A stretch of 64,000 bases of DNA from Xanthomonas translucens pv. cerealis. GTDB lineage: Bacteria > Pseudomonadota > Gammaproteobacteria > Xanthomonadales > Xanthomonadaceae. Positions 45,681 to 55,722 of this stretch are shown here, piece after piece. The DNA lies in NCBI RefSeq assembly GCF_006838285.1, contig NZ_CP038228.1:3658001-3722000 (forward strand), read 5' to 3'. The first letter of the stretch is position 1, and each line of letters opens with the position of its first letter. Under the pieces are notes generated by a model that saw nothing but the letters and a program-made list of their open reading frames with translations, had not been told where the DNA came from and ran no database searches. Position numbers and translations under genes: made by a program.

Positions 45681-47882
45681 TCAGAGCACCGTCAGGTTCG
45701 CGTACGCCATCACCAGCCACTTCGCGCCGACCTCGTCGAACTGCACCTGCACGCGCGCATGCGCGCCGTTGCCTTCGTAGTCGATGACCACGCCGCCACC
45801 GAACTTGGGATGCTGCACGTTGGCGCCGAGCCGGATCGCCGGCGCTTCGATGGCGCTGTGGCCGAGGTTGCGTGGCGCGCCCAGCGAGGCGTTGCGCGAC
45901 ACCTGCACCTTCGGCCGCACTTCGTGCAGCAGCTCACGCGGGATTTCGCGCAGGAAGCGCGAGGGCACGTTGTAGTTGTCCTGGCCGTGGATGCGCCGCG
46001 ACTCAGCGTAGCTCAGCACCAGCTTGTGGCGGGCGCGGGTGATGCCGACGTAGGCCAGGCGCCGCTCTTCTTCCAGCCGCCCGCTCTCTTCCAGCGAACG
46101 CGCGCTGGGGAACAGGCCATCTTCCATGCCGACCAGGAATACCAGCGGGAACTCCAGGCCCTTGGCCGAATGCAGGGTCATCAGCTGCACGCCCTCTTCG
46201 CCGGCCTGGGCCTGGCCTTCGCCGGCCTCCAGCGAGGCGTAAGCCAGGAACGCGACCAACTCGGTCATCGCCTGGCGGCCCTCGTCGGCGTCGGCGTCGT
46301 TGTCGGCGCGCACGAAGCGCGAGGCGACCGAGACCAGTTCGTCGAGATTGTCGGTGCGCGATTCCGAATCCAGGCCGCCGCGGCTTTCCTTGCTCCAATG
46401 CTCGCGCAGCGCCGAGCGCGCCAGCACCTGGTCGATCTGCTCGGGCAGCGGCAGGCCGGCCACTTCGGCGGACAACTGCTCGATCAGCCCCAGGAACTGC
46501 GCCAGTGCGTTACGCGCGCGCGCGGCCAGTTCGCCGCCCTGCTGCGCGGCCTGTTGCGCAGCGGCCCACAGCGACAGCGACTGCGCGCGCGCCAGGCGCC
46601 GCACTTCGTCCAGGGTGCGGTCGCCGATGCCGCGCGTGGGCGTGTTCACCGCGCGCTCGAACGCCGCATCGTCGGCGCGGTTGGCGACCAGGCGCAGGTA
46701 GGCCAGGGTGTCCTTGATTTCGGCGCGCTCGAAGAAGCGCATGCCGCCGTAGACGCGATACGGCACCTGCTCGGCGATCAGCGATTCTTCGAACGCGCGC
46801 GACTGCGCGTTGCTGCGATAGAGCACTGCCGCCTCGCTGTAGCTGCCGCCGTCGCGCACCCATTGGCGCACGCGCTCGACCACGTAGCGCGCTTCGTCGA
46901 TCTCGTTGTAGGACGCGTACAGATCGATCGGATCGCCGTCGCCCGAATCGGTCCACAGCTGCTTGCCGATGCGGTCGGGGTTGTGCGCGATCACCGCGTT
47001 GGCGGCATTGAGGATATTGGCGCTGGAGCGGTAGTTCTGTTCCAGGCGGATGGTCTGCGCGTTCGGGAAATCCTTCAGGAAGCGCTGCACGTTCTCGACC
47101 TTGGCGCCGCGCCAGCCGTAGATCGCCTGGTCGTCGTCGCCGACCACGAACACGCGCCCGCTGTCGCCGGCGAGCACGCGCACGAACGCGTACTGGATCG
47201 CGTTGGTGTCCTGGAACTCGTCCACCAGGATCTCGCTGAAGCGGCTGCGGTAATGCGCCAGCAATGCCGGGTTGTCGCGCAGCAGTTCGTGCGCGCGCAG
47301 CAGCAGCTCGGCGAAATCGACCAGGCCGGCGCGATCGCAGCGTTCCTGGTACAGCGCGTAGGCGCTGCGCAAGGTGGTGGTCCACTCGTCGCGCGGCTCG
47401 GGCTGGATGTGCTGCGCGCGCCGGCCCTCGTCCTTCTGCTGGTTGATCCACCACACGATCTGCTTGGGCGGGAACTTGCCCTCGTCCAGTTCCAGCTGCT
47501 GCACGACACGCTTGACCAGGCGCAGCTGGTCGTCCGAATCCAGCACCTGGAAGCTTTCCGGCAGCTTGGCGTCGGGCCAGTGCAGGCGCAGCAGGCGGTG
47601 CGCCAGGCCGTGGAAGGTGCCGATCCACATGCCGCGGCTGCCGTTGCGCAGTTGCAGGTCGGTGCGGTGGCGCATCTCGCCGGCCGCCTTGTTGGTGAAG
47701 GTGACCGCGAAGATGCCATGCACCGGCACGCCGTGGACTTCGTTGAGCCAGGCGATGCGGTGGGTGAGCACGCGCGTCTTGCCGGATCCGGCGCCGGCCA
47801 GAACCAGGTAATGGCCGGACGGAGCGGAGACGGCCTCGCGCTGGGCGGGGTTCAGATCATCGAGCAAATGGGAGACATCCAC
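45681..47882 (-). CDS. uvrD: DNA helicase II (UvrD)
   Basis: A 733-residue superfamily 1A helicase that unwinds DNA 3'-5' in nucleotide excision and mismatch repair. The Walker A motif is AGAGSGKTRVLTHR, motif Ia is FTNKAAGEM, motif II is LVDEFQDTN, motif III is GDDDQAIYGWRGA, motif IV is QNYRSS, and motifs V and VI are TLHSAKGLEFPLVF and AYVGITRARH. The C-terminus binds a UvrD tail fold (FGGGVVIDYEGNG). Length and start (MDVSHLLDDLNPAQREAV) fit UvrD of Xanthomonas. Confidence 0.97.
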   Translation of the reverse strand: MDVSHLLDDLNPAQREAVSAPSGHYLVLAGAGSGKTRVLTHRIAWLNEVHGVPVHGIFAVTFTNKAAGEMRHRTDLQLRNGSRGMWIGTFHGLAHRLLRLHWPDAKLPESFQVLDSDDQLRLVKRVVQQLELDEGKFPPKQIVWWINQQKDEGRRAQHIQPEPRDEWTTTLRSAYALYQERCDRAGLVDFAELLLRAHELLRDNPALLAHYRSRFSEILVDEFQDTNAIQYAFVRVLAGDSGRVFVVGDDDQAIYGWRGAKVENVQRFLKDFPNAQTIRLEQNYRSSANILNAANAVIAHNPDRIGKQLWTDSGDGDPIDLYASYNEIDEARYVVERVRQWVRDGGSYSEAAVLYRSNAQSRAFEESLIAEQVPYRVYGGMRFFERAEIKDTLAYLRLVANRADDAAFERAVNTPTRGIGDRTLDEVRRLARAQSLSLWAAAQQAAQQGGELAARARNALAQFLGLIEQLSAEVAGLPLPEQIDQVLARSALREHWSKESRGGLDSESRTDNLDELVSVASRFVRADNDADADEGRQAMTELVAFLAYASLEAGEGQAQAGEEGVQLMTLHSAKGLEFPLVFLVGMEDGLFPSARSLEESGRLEEERRLAYVGITRARHKLVLSYAESRRIHGQDNYNVPSRFLREIPRELLHEVRPKVQVSRNASLGAPRNLGHSAIEAPAIRLGANVQHPKFGGGVVIDYEGNGAHARVQVQFDEVGAKWLVMAYANLTVL

Positions 47883-47929
47883 CCGCGCATTTTACGCCAT
47901 GTGCGGGAGCCGGGACCGGCCCGCGTCCC

Positions 47930-49336
47930 CTACAACGCCAGCAACGCCTGCGCCTGCTGCTGTGCCTGCACCCGTAACTCCGGGATCGCCAGGCTTTCCC
48001 ACAGGCTGCCGATGCGCAGGCTGCCGAGCACGCGGAGGCGCGGATCGGCGCGGCCGTCGGCGTCGAGCAGCGCGCCGTCGGCATCGGTGGCGACGCCGAT
48101 GCCATGCGCGCCGGGCACGGCGTGGCCGCAGCCCAGCAGTTGGAGCAGTAGCGGGTTGCGCATGGTCTGCGCGCGCAACTCAACGCCGGTGGCGTTGATC
48201 ACGCAGTGCGCGTCCAGTTGCAGCGCCAGTCCGTCGGGACCGACCGCGTTGACCTGCACGCAGGCGCCGACCGGGAATACCGTGTCCAGCCGCGCGCGGT
48301 GCACGCGCAGCTGGCCGACCCGGCGCATCGCCTGCAGTTGCGCGAACACCGGCGCAGCGATGCGGTGCCGGTGCGCGTCCCAGTGACGCACGGCATGGCG
48401 CAGGAAACGCCGCTGTTCGGTGGCCGACAGCGACTGCCACAGCGCCTGGTCCAACGGCCGCAGCCGCTCCATCACGCTCTGCCACGGCAGGCCACGCGCC
48501 TGCGCCGCGGCGGCGTGCCGGCGCAGCGCGTGCAGGCGCTGGCGCAACGGCAAGGCCAGCAACGGCTGCGGGTCGAAGTCGGCCGCGGCGTGGCCGGCAT
48601 GCTCGGCATGCGGCAACGGCAGCAATGCGTGCCGCGAGATCACGTGTACCGGGCCGCGGTGCGCATTGGCGAGCAGGGTCAACACGCTGTCGGCCATGCT
48701 CTGGCCGGCGCCGACGATGCACACCGTGGATTCGCGCGGGATCGCGCGCAGCTGCTCGTAGTTCCAGGCGTCCACGCGCACGTGCGCCGGCAGGCTACCA
48801 GCGCCGCGTGCCGGCAGTGGGCGCAGGCTGTTGCCTAACGCCAGCACCGTCGCGCATGCGCGCAGCGCCGTGCCGCCCTGCAGTTGCAGCGTCTGGCCGC
48901 GCTCGCTGCGGTCCAGCGCCAGCACCCGTTGCTGACGCCACTGCAGCTGCGCCGGGCTTGCGGCCAGCGCCTGCGCCAGCCGCGCGCGCAGGTAGCCGGC
49001 GTAGTGGCGGCGCTGCACATAGGCCTGCGCCAGCGCGGCGCGCTGCAGCGCCGGATACAAGGCTTGCTGCTGCAGCCAGTCGAGAAAGTCGTCGGGCACC
49101 TCAGCAAAGGCGCTCATGCGCCCGGCCGGCACGTTCAACACGTGCTCCGCGCAGGGCGTCGCATAGGCCACGCCCTGCGCCAGCGCGGCCTGCGGTTCGA
49201 TCAGCTGCAGCCGCAGCGCGCGCGTGGTCCGCTGCAGCAGATGCAGCGCCACCAGCGTGCCGGCCGCGCCGCCGCCGACGATGGCGATATCGCAGTCGCC
49301 GTCGTCATCGGAGGCATGTGGCAGCAGTTCGCTCAT
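47930..49336 (-). CDS. FAD/NAD(P)-binding protein (COG4529-like)
   Basis: A 468-residue protein with an N-terminal dinucleotide fold (IAIVGGGAAGTLVALHLLQR), the HVLNVPAGRMSAF block characteristic of COG4529 proteins, and a second Rossmann motif (VCIVGAGQSMADSVLTLL). The substrate and pathway are unknown; it is probably an oxidoreductase or a flavin-binding protein. No operon partner is evident. Confidence 0.82.
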   Translation of the reverse strand: MSELLPHASDDDGDCDIAIVGGGAAGTLVALHLLQRTTRALRLQLIEPQAALAQGVAYATPCAEHVLNVPAGRMSAFAEVPDDFLDWLQQQALYPALQRAALAQAYVQRRHYAGYLRARLAQALAASPAQLQWRQQRVLALDRSERGQTLQLQGGTALRACATVLALGNSLRPLPARGAGSLPAHVRVDAWNYEQLRAIPRESTVCIVGAGQSMADSVLTLLANAHRGPVHVISRHALLPLPHAEHAGHAAADFDPQPLLALPLRQRLHALRRHAAAAQARGLPWQSVMERLRPLDQALWQSLSATEQRRFLRHAVRHWDAHRHRIAAPVFAQLQAMRRVGQLRVHRARLDTVFPVGACVQVNAVGPDGLALQLDAHCVINATGVELRAQTMRNPLLLQLLGCGHAVPGAHGIGVATDADGALLDADGRADPRLRVLGSLRIGSLWESLAIPELRVQAQQQAQALLAL

Positions 49337-49451
49337 GCCGACGATTGTAAGGGATGCCCTCGCCGGCTCGGCCCGCGGCTAAGAACCATCGCTCATGTCG
49401 GCGCACAGATCGCGCATGGCGGCGACATCATGCTGTCATGCGCGTGCGTTT

Positions 49452-50870
49452 TCACATCAGCGCATCGGCCAGGCGGGCGATGCCTTCGCGGCTACGTCGC
49501 CAGGTCGGCCGCTTGCGCCATTGCTGCAGCGACAGCACGCGCGCATCGGTCAGGTAGTCGGCCTCCACCGCCCGCAGCCGCCGCACCACCTCGGCGCAGT
49601 AGCACAGCACGCCGATCTCCGCGTTCAGCGCGAAGGAGCGGATGTCCAGGTTGATCGAGCCGACCAGGGCGATGCCCTCGTCCACGCTCAGGTGCTTGGC
49701 ATGCAGGAAGCACGGCCGGTACAGCGCGATCTTGACCCCGCTGCGCAACAGTTCGTCGTAGTAGGCCTCCTGCGCCCAGGCGGTGAGCCGCTGGTTGCTG
49801 CTCTCCGACAGGATCAGCTGCACGTCCACCCCGGACAGCGCGGCGATGCGCAGCGCGCTGAGCGTGGCTTCGTCGGGCACGAAGTACGGCGTGACCATCA
49901 CGATCCGCCGCCGCGCCAGATGGATCAGCGCGTTGACCGCATCGCGCGCGTTCTCGAACGGGTAGGCCGGGCCGCTGGGCAGCAGTTGCGTGGCGGTATC
50001 GGCACCGTGCACCGCGGTGCCGTCGGCCACGCGCAGGCGCTGCCCGGTCTCGATGAACCAGTCGCTGGCGAACACCGCCTCCAGGTGCCCGACCACCGGC
50101 CCTTGCAGACGCACCACCAGTTCGCGGTTGGGATGGCCGCGCACGAACTCGGCCGCGGCCAGGTTCTGCGAACCGGTGTAGCCGACGCGGTTGTCGATGA
50201 CCGCGATCTTGCGATGGTTGCGCAGGTCCATGCGCCCGCTGCGGCGCCAGCGCAAGCCGCCCGGCAGCAGCGCCTGCACCTCGATCCCGGCCGCGCGCAG
50301 GCGCTTGCGGTAGCGGCGCAGCCCGCGCTTGCCGCCACGCGCATCGAGCAGCAGGCGGCAGCGCACGCCGCGCGCGGCGGCGCGCAGCAGTGCGGCCACC
50401 ACCGCGTCGCCGACCGCATCGTCGAACATCAAGTAGTACAGCAGATGCACGCGCTCCACCGCCGCGTCGATGTCGTCGATCAGCGCCTGCAGCGAATCCG
50501 CATAGCGATCGAGCAATTCCACCGTGTTGCCATGGGTGGGCATGAAGTCGCCCTGGCGCTCGATCAGCGGCACCACTTCGGCGATCGCGGTGTCGGCGGG
50601 CGGGGTCCAGCGCAGCGCGGTCATCGGCACCTGCTGCTCGCGGATCACCTGCGAAGCCTGCGCCTGGCGCTGGATGCGCTCGCGCGACAGCCAAGGGTGG
50701 CCCAGCAGCAGGTACAGCGGCAGGCCAAGCACCGGCACGAACCCGACCAGCAGCAGCCAGCTGCGCGCCGCGCCGGGCGTGGTGCGCGCCGGGATCCACA
50801 GCAACGCCACCAGCCGGATCAGCCAATCCAGCGCCAGCAACCAGGTGCCTTCCAACCATAACGGCAGCAT
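49452..50870 (-). CDS. cls: Cardiolipin synthase (phospholipase D family)
   Basis: A 472-residue membrane enzyme with two N-terminal helices (LLALDWLIRLVALLWI and WLLLVGFVPVLGLPLYLLLG) and two HKD motifs: HRKIAVID (His219) and HAKHLSVD (His390). It joins two phosphatidylglycerols to cardiolipin. The ATG at 50870 (MLPLWLEGTWLLALDW) is preferred, because further upstream the frame has a cysteine-rich sequence unlike the family. Confidence 0.93.
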   Translation of the reverse strand: MLPLWLEGTWLLALDWLIRLVALLWIPARTTPGAARSWLLLVGFVPVLGLPLYLLLGHPWLSRERIQRQAQASQVIREQQVPMTALRWTPPADTAIAEVVPLIERQGDFMPTHGNTVELLDRYADSLQALIDDIDAAVERVHLLYYLMFDDAVGDAVVAALLRAAARGVRCRLLLDARGGKRGLRRYRKRLRAAGIEVQALLPGGLRWRRSGRMDLRNHRKIAVIDNRVGYTGSQNLAAAEFVRGHPNRELVVRLQGPVVGHLEAVFASDWFIETGQRLRVADGTAVHGADTATQLLPSGPAYPFENARDAVNALIHLARRRIVMVTPYFVPDEATLSALRIAALSGVDVQLILSESSNQRLTAWAQEAYYDELLRSGVKIALYRPCFLHAKHLSVDEGIALVGSINLDIRSFALNAEIGVLCYCAEVVRRLRAVEADYLTDARVLSLQQWRKRPTWRRSREGIARLADALM

Positions 50871-51030
50871 CGCGACCCTTTCGCACGCCAAGTCGCCCGA
50901 TTCTGCGGGCTGCGGCGGCAAACGCAACCATTGCGTGCCTTGCCACGGCTGGCGGCACGCGCTGGGCGCCTGCCTCGCGCAGCGGCGACGGCCTGTCGCC
51001 AGCACACAACATGCGGACCCCAGACGCACG

Positions 51031-51052
51031 AAACCCGCCTTACGGCGGGTTC
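51031..51052 (-). terminator. Terminator of the rpmB-rpmG operon
   Basis: On the minus strand AACCCGCC, a four-base loop and GGCGGGTT form an 8-bp stem continuing into TTCG. It lies about 46 bases beyond the rpmG stop. Confidence 0.7.
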
Positions 51053-51097
51053 GGTGTCGAGCTGGAAACGCGATCCGGCGATCCGGCGATCAGTCGA

Positions 51098-51262
51098 TCA
51101 CTTGATCTTGCCTTCCTTGTACAGCACGTGCTTACGCACGACCGGGTCGTACTTCATCATTTCCATCTTCCCCGGAGTGTTCTTCTTGTTCTTGTCCGTG
51201 GTGTAGAAGTGGCCGGTGGCGGCCGAGGAAATCATACGGATCTTGTCACGCTTGCCTGCCAT
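51098..51262 (-). CDS. rpmG: 50S ribosomal protein L33
   Basis: A 54-residue basic protein, [20 protein letters not shown] at the start and [18 protein letters not shown] at the end, which is the standard L33 without the four zinc-binding cysteines. It is 13 bases after rpmB, in the usual rpmB-rpmG operon. Confidence 0.97.
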   Translation of the reverse strand: MAGKRDKIRMISSAATGHFYTTDKNKKNTPGKMEMMKYDPVVRKHVLYKEGKIK

Positions 51263-51275
51263 GATTGTTTACTCC

Positions 51276-51512
51276 TCAGACCTTTTCGCCGCGCGCGCGC
51301 AGCTCTTTCAGAACGGCATCGATCCCGTTCTTGTCGATGGTGCGCAACGCATGCGCGGAGACACGGAGCTTGATCCAGCGGTTCTCGCTGGCGACCCAGA
51401 AGCGGCGCTCGTGCAGGTTGGGCAGGAAGCGGCGACGGGTTCTGTTGTTGGCGTGGGAGACGTTGTTACCCGTCTGCACACGCTTGCCGGACACTTGGCA
51501 TACGCGGGACAT
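51276..51512 (-). CDS. rpmB: 50S ribosomal protein L28
   Basis: A 78-residue ribosomal protein starting [29 protein letters not shown], which is exactly the L28 signature, and ending in the basic [11 protein letters not shown]. The start at 51512 agrees with the family; upstream frame extension is spurious. Confidence 0.97.
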   Translation of the reverse strand: MSRVCQVSGKRVQTGNNVSHANNRTRRRFLPNLHERRFWVASENRWIKLRVSAHALRTIDKNGIDAVLKELRARGEKV

Positions 51513-51812
51513 TACGCACCTCGATAAGTTAGTTTGAGTCGCCCATAGCCTGGGAGACGGCGGCCCCGGCAGCCTTGTGGGCCGCCACGCGACGTGGGAA
51601 ATCAAACGGTTACGCTGGGAGAGGCCGGCCGGAGATCGCGCATCCGGCCGCCGTTCCGACCGGAGCCGGGCACAGCGAGCCGCGCATTATGCATGCCTTT
51701 CCCTTGTGCCGCAAGCATTTACCAGAGAGGCGTACGCAAGCGGCGGGCGGACCGCACATGCCGCGCTCATCACGTCAAGCACGCCTCACACCGCCGCCCG
51801 TACATGGCGTAG
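51513..51812 (-). other. 300-bp gap upstream of rpmB
   Basis: It should carry the rpmB promoter. No gene or other element was identified. Confidence 0.4.
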
Positions 51813-52295
51813 CTAATTTCCGCTCGGCGCTGCGTCGGTGCGCTCGCTTTCGCCGCTGAATTCGATGCGTTGCCCAAATACGTCGCGGAACAACCTCGTC
51901 TTTACCCCTTCGAAGAAGTCATTGGTCGCGGTGAATCCCGTTCCCTGTATTGGCAGCGCAGAGGGTTGGTACTGCTTCCTCCACCACCAGCGGTCGATCA
52001 TATCCAGATGCCGCTGGGTGTCGGAAAACTGTTCTGGCAACGCCAATGCCATGAGCGAAAGAATCCTACGCCGCAAGCGCTGCCGTTCATGGCGTTTCTC
52101 CTCATTGTCATGGCGATAAGCAATATGCACGAAGGAGTCGATCGCTTCTATCAGCTCTTTCGATGTCTCCTGCCTCACCTTCTCCCGCTCAACCTGCAAG
52201 GAGGCTTGGATCTGCCTGCTCGCCACACCAGCGGCCACCCAACCACCGATCGCGGCGGCGGCTAGAGTGGCGAGGATGTTGGGCCAATCGATCAT
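51813..52295 (-). CDS. Hypothetical protein with N-terminal membrane anchor
   Basis: A 160-residue protein. Residues 8-24 (LATLAAAAIGGWVAAGV) form one helix, followed by a long amphipathic helical region (QIQASLQVEREKVRQETSKELIEAI). The middle is rich in Arg and Trp (IDRWWWRKQYQP). GC content is lower than average. No family is recognised. Confidence 0.55.
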   Translation of the reverse strand: MIDWPNILATLAAAAIGGWVAAGVASRQIQASLQVEREKVRQETSKELIEAIDSFVHIAYRHDNEEKRHERQRLRRRILSLMALALPEQFSDTQRHLDMIDRWWWRKQYQPSALPIQGTGFTATNDFFEGVKTRLFRDVFGQRIEFSGESERTDAAPSGN

Positions 52296-52405
52296 GTGCG
52301 CCGTCCTTTATCGCTCGTTCGCAAACTGCAGTCGTCCTGCTCGGATCCAGCAAGACGCTGCCAGAAAGATAGCGAACCACCCAACGCGGCGACCGGACCG
52401 GAATC

Positions 52406-52690
<285 letters not shown>

Positions 52691-52815
52691 CGGCGTCGAT
52701 GGTCGTCGCCTGAGCGGGTGCTGGCGGTCGCCGTCTCGTTTGCGCTCGCGCACTGGCGGGTTCACCGCACTGGGTAGCGGTCGCACCCTGGCGGTCGCCC
52801 CCTCATCCGGCGCCG

Positions 52816-52850
52816 CGCGCTCCCTTCTCCCGGCGGGAGAAGGGAGCGCG
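52816..52850. repeat. Perfect 16-bp hairpin repeat
   Basis: CGCGCTCCCTTCTCCC and its exact complement GGGAGAAGGGAGCGCG with a three-base loop lie six bases past the stop of the DUF885 gene. The location suggests a transcript end for that gene, although no T tract follows on the minus strand. The CCTCATCCGG beside it is a common Xanthomonas repeat. Confidence 0.75.
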
Positions 52851-52856
52851 TGACGG

Positions 52857-54686
52857 TTATTCGGGCTTGGTTGCGGCGGGTTTGCGTGCGGCGGCCTGCT
52901 GCTTGCTCTCGGCGATGAACGCGCGCACCTGCTGCTGCAAGACCGGCAGCGGCACCGAGCCCTGTTGCAGCACCGCGTCGTGGAAGGCCTTGATGTCGAA
53001 GTCCGCGCCCAGTGCCTGCTCGGCCTCGGCGCGCAGCTTGACGATGGCGATCTCGCCGAGCTTGTAGCTCAGCGCCTGCCCCGGCCAGGAGATGTAGCGA
53101 TCGACCTCGGTGGTGACCTCGTGCTCGCTGAGCGCGGTGTGTTCGCGCAGGTAGCCCAGCGCCTGCTCGCGGGTCCAACCCTTGTGGTGCACGCCGGTGT
53201 CGATCACCAGCCGACAGGCGCGCCACATTTCGTAACTGAGGCGGCCGAAATCCTCATACGGGGTTTCGTAGATGCCCATCTCCTTGCCCAGCTTCTCGGT
53301 GTACAGCGCCCAGCCTTCACCGTAGGCGGAGATGTAGTTCTCGCGGCGGAACGCCGGCTGCGCACCCTGCTCTTCGGCCAGCGCGCCCTGCAGCGAGTGG
53401 CCCGGCGAGCATTCATGCAGGGTCAGCGCCGGCAGGTTGTACAGCGGGCGCGACGGCAGGTTGTAGGTATTGAGCCAATAGGTGCCGACGCCGCCACGGC
53501 CGGCGGTCCAGAACGGCGCGATCTCCGGCGGCACCGGCACGATGGTGAAGCGCCCGCGCGGCAGCGTGCCGATGAACTTGCCGACTTCGCCATCCACGCG
53601 CTTGGCGATCCACGCCGCGCGGTCGAGCAGTTCCTGCGGCGTCTTGACGTAGAACTGCGGGTCGCTGCGCAAGAACTGCAGGAATGCCGGGAACGTCTGC
53701 TGCCCGGCCGGCGGCTTGAAGCCGACCTGCCGGATGATCGCGTCCATCTCCTTCTGGATCCGCGCCACTTCCTGCTGGCCCAATTGGTGGATCTGCTCCG
53801 GGCGCATCTCCAGCGTGGTGTATTCGCGGATCTGCTGCTGGTAGTAGGCCTTGCCATCGGGCAGCGCTTCGGCGGCGAGCGTGATGCGCGCCTGCGGCAC
53901 GTACTCTTCGCGATAGAAGCGCAGCAGCTGGGCGTACGCCGGGGTCACCTTGTCGCGGATCGCCGCCTGCGCCTGTTCGCGCAATGCCTGCTGCTCGGCG
54001 GCCGGGATCTGCGCCGGCAGTTGCTTGAACGGCGCGTACAGCGCCGCGGCGGTGGGGTCCTTGAGCTCGGCGACGTTGGCGATGGAACCATCGCGCCCTT
54101 CCAGCACCGCGCGCGGCACGCTGAAGCCGCGCTTGAGGCCGGCACGCATGTTGTCGGTCTGCTGTGCGAAGTAACGCGGCACGTCGTCGAGCCGCGCGAT
54201 GTAGGCGCGGTACTCGGCCGGGGTGCGCAGCGTGCGCCGCGCCATGAAGCCCAGGTCGGACCAGAACGCGCTGTCGGAATTGAACGGCATTTCGTAGGCG
54301 CGCAGGCGCACGGCGGCGGCGAGGTTCTCGATCTGCGGGCGGTACACCGCCAGATTGACCTGGTTGTCGGCCGACAGCTGCGCCGGGTCGATCGCATCCA
54401 GCTGGCGCAGCACGTCGTCCCACAGCTTCAGCCGCGCCGCCTGCGCCGCCGTGCCGACGTCGGGCAGCTGCTGGTTGTCGCCGCTACTGTCGCTGTCCTC
54501 GTCGGCCTGCCCGACCTGCGCCTGCCGCCACTTCCACTCCTTTTCGTAGATGGCCTGGAAGCGCGCATCGGCAGCAGAGGCAGTGGCCGCCGCCGGCGGT
54601 ACGGCCGGCGCTGCAGCAAGCGCCGGCGTGGCGAGTGCGAGCGCGAGCAACAGGGAAGCGGCCAGCGGGGCCTTGGCGATCGGCAT
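52857..54686 (-). CDS. DUF885 family exported hydrolase (putative metallopeptidase)
   Basis: A 609-residue protein with a signal peptide (MPIAKAPLAASLLLALALATPALAA). DUF885 proteins carry a zinc site HExxxGH, present here as HECSPGHSLQ, and a second glutamate in YGEGWALYTEKLG. They are related to M32-like carboxypeptidases, and secreted members may cleave dipeptides. The ATG at 54686 is the start of the signal peptide. The frame runs 44 codons further upstream without leader character. Confidence 0.88.
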   Translation of the reverse strand: MPIAKAPLAASLLLALALATPALAAAPAVPPAAATASAADARFQAIYEKEWKWRQAQVGQADEDSDSSGDNQQLPDVGTAAQAARLKLWDDVLRQLDAIDPAQLSADNQVNLAVYRPQIENLAAAVRLRAYEMPFNSDSAFWSDLGFMARRTLRTPAEYRAYIARLDDVPRYFAQQTDNMRAGLKRGFSVPRAVLEGRDGSIANVAELKDPTAAALYAPFKQLPAQIPAAEQQALREQAQAAIRDKVTPAYAQLLRFYREEYVPQARITLAAEALPDGKAYYQQQIREYTTLEMRPEQIHQLGQQEVARIQKEMDAIIRQVGFKPPAGQQTFPAFLQFLRSDPQFYVKTPQELLDRAAWIAKRVDGEVGKFIGTLPRGRFTIVPVPPEIAPFWTAGRGGVGTYWLNTYNLPSRPLYNLPALTLHECSPGHSLQGALAEEQGAQPAFRRENYISAYGEGWALYTEKLGKEMGIYETPYEDFGRLSYEMWRACRLVIDTGVHHKGWTREQALGYLREHTALSEHEVTTEVDRYISWPGQALSYKLGEIAIVKLRAEAEQALGADFDIKAFHDAVLQQGSVPLPVLQQQVRAFIAESKQQAAARKPAATKPE

Positions 54687-54886
54687 AGGCAGCGACAGAC
54701 AGTGGGAACGAGATCCCGATGATCGCATCCCCGGCGCAGCGGCGGGGTGGGCAGGAAGTCCTGGCACTGCACTGATCGGAGACTGACAACAACGACGCGC
54801 TACGTTTTGCCGAATCAATCGGGCCGAACATCTATACCCTGTAGCGGCCGTTGGCGCTGAAGCTCCTCACACAGTGCCCTCACGCG

Positions 54887-55498
54887 CTACCGGCGAGTCA
54901 TTTTGGGAGCGACTTCAGTCGCGACGAGCGGAGCACGACGCGCTCCGAATTCACCCACGTCTTCTGTGCGCCATCCTGTGTGCGTCATCCGGATTAGGCT
55001 GTCGGGACGAGCACTGCGATCCTTCGCCACATCCAACCAGACCGCATCCCAATACGGATACGTGCCAAGCCTGTCCACCAAGCCCGCACGCAACGGATTG
55101 GCGACCATATAGCGCGCACTGGGCAGGATGTCTCGCTTATGGCGCAGCGCATGATCGTGGAAGCCCGGCATCCACACGGTCCCGCCGCGGCCACGTGCCA
55201 GATTTACCGCCCTGGCCGCCCTGCCTTTGGCGTTCTGCATGACACTCGCCAATGAGCCGCTACCTTCGAGTTGAAGCAATCCATGCCAGTGATCGGGCAT
55301 CAACACCCAACACAGCAACCGCGCATCGTGCCATGTCGCGGAATCGGCAAGGCAGGCCGCGGCGGCCCAGGCGCAGCGCCAGTCCTCGAACAAGCGCTGG
55401 CGTTCGCAGGTCACCGTGGTCACCAGGTAGATGCGGCCCGATTCGGTGCAGCGCCCGGTGCGCAGCGCGCGATAGCCTTTGGCAGGTTGCATTTGCAT
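54887..55498 (-). CDS. REP-associated tyrosine transposase (RAYT, TnpA_REP)
   Basis: A 203-residue single-strand DNA transposase of the Y1/HUH class. The HUH motif is His70-Trp-His72 in MPDHWHGLLQL. The catalytic tyrosine is probably Tyr130 in SARYMVANPLRAGLV, with HDHALR before it. REP palindromes of its own type flank the gene: one at 54904-54929, overlapping the last codons, and one at 55598-55620. RAYTs are stable domesticated transposases thought to spread REP elements; this window has at least nine other REP copies. The ATG at 55498 is chosen as the typical start; 55492 is also possible. Confidence 0.88.
   Translation of the reverse strand: MQMQPAKGYRALRTGRCTESGRIYLVTTVTCERQRLFEDWRCAWAAAACLADSATWHDARLLCWVLMPDHWHGLLQLEGSGSLASVMQNAKGRAARAVNLARGRGGTVWMPGFHDHALRHKRDILPSARYMVANPLRAGLVDRLGTYPYWDAVWLDVAKDRSARPDSLIRMTHTGWRTEDVGEFGARRAPLVATEVAPKMTRR
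54904..54929. repeat. REP flanking the RAYT gene (3' side)
   Basis: TGGGAGCGACTTCAGTCGCGACGAG is a REP palindrome located within the last codons of the RAYT gene. Confidence 0.75.
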
Positions 55499-55597
55499 GC
55501 CACCAGCGTCGCAATAGAGCCATGGCGATGCCATCGGGAATCGCCTCGAAGATCTATCGGAAAATGCTCAAAAGCGCGATGGCGGAAACGTTAAGGC

Positions 55598-55620
55598 GTC
55601 GGGACTGAAGTCCCTCCCAC
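55598..55620. repeat. REP flanking the RAYT gene (5' side)
   Basis: GTCGGGACTGAAGTCCCTCCCAC is the inverse-oriented REP palindrome 100 bp upstream of the RAYT start. Confidence 0.75.
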
Positions 55621-55722
55621 AAGATGCAACAGCCAAGCGGCCTCCGGGGGAGCAGGAGCCGCTACAGGACTGCTGCTGATCACGAGAACAGCAGCAGAAC
55701 TAACCTCGCTTCGGCACCAGCC

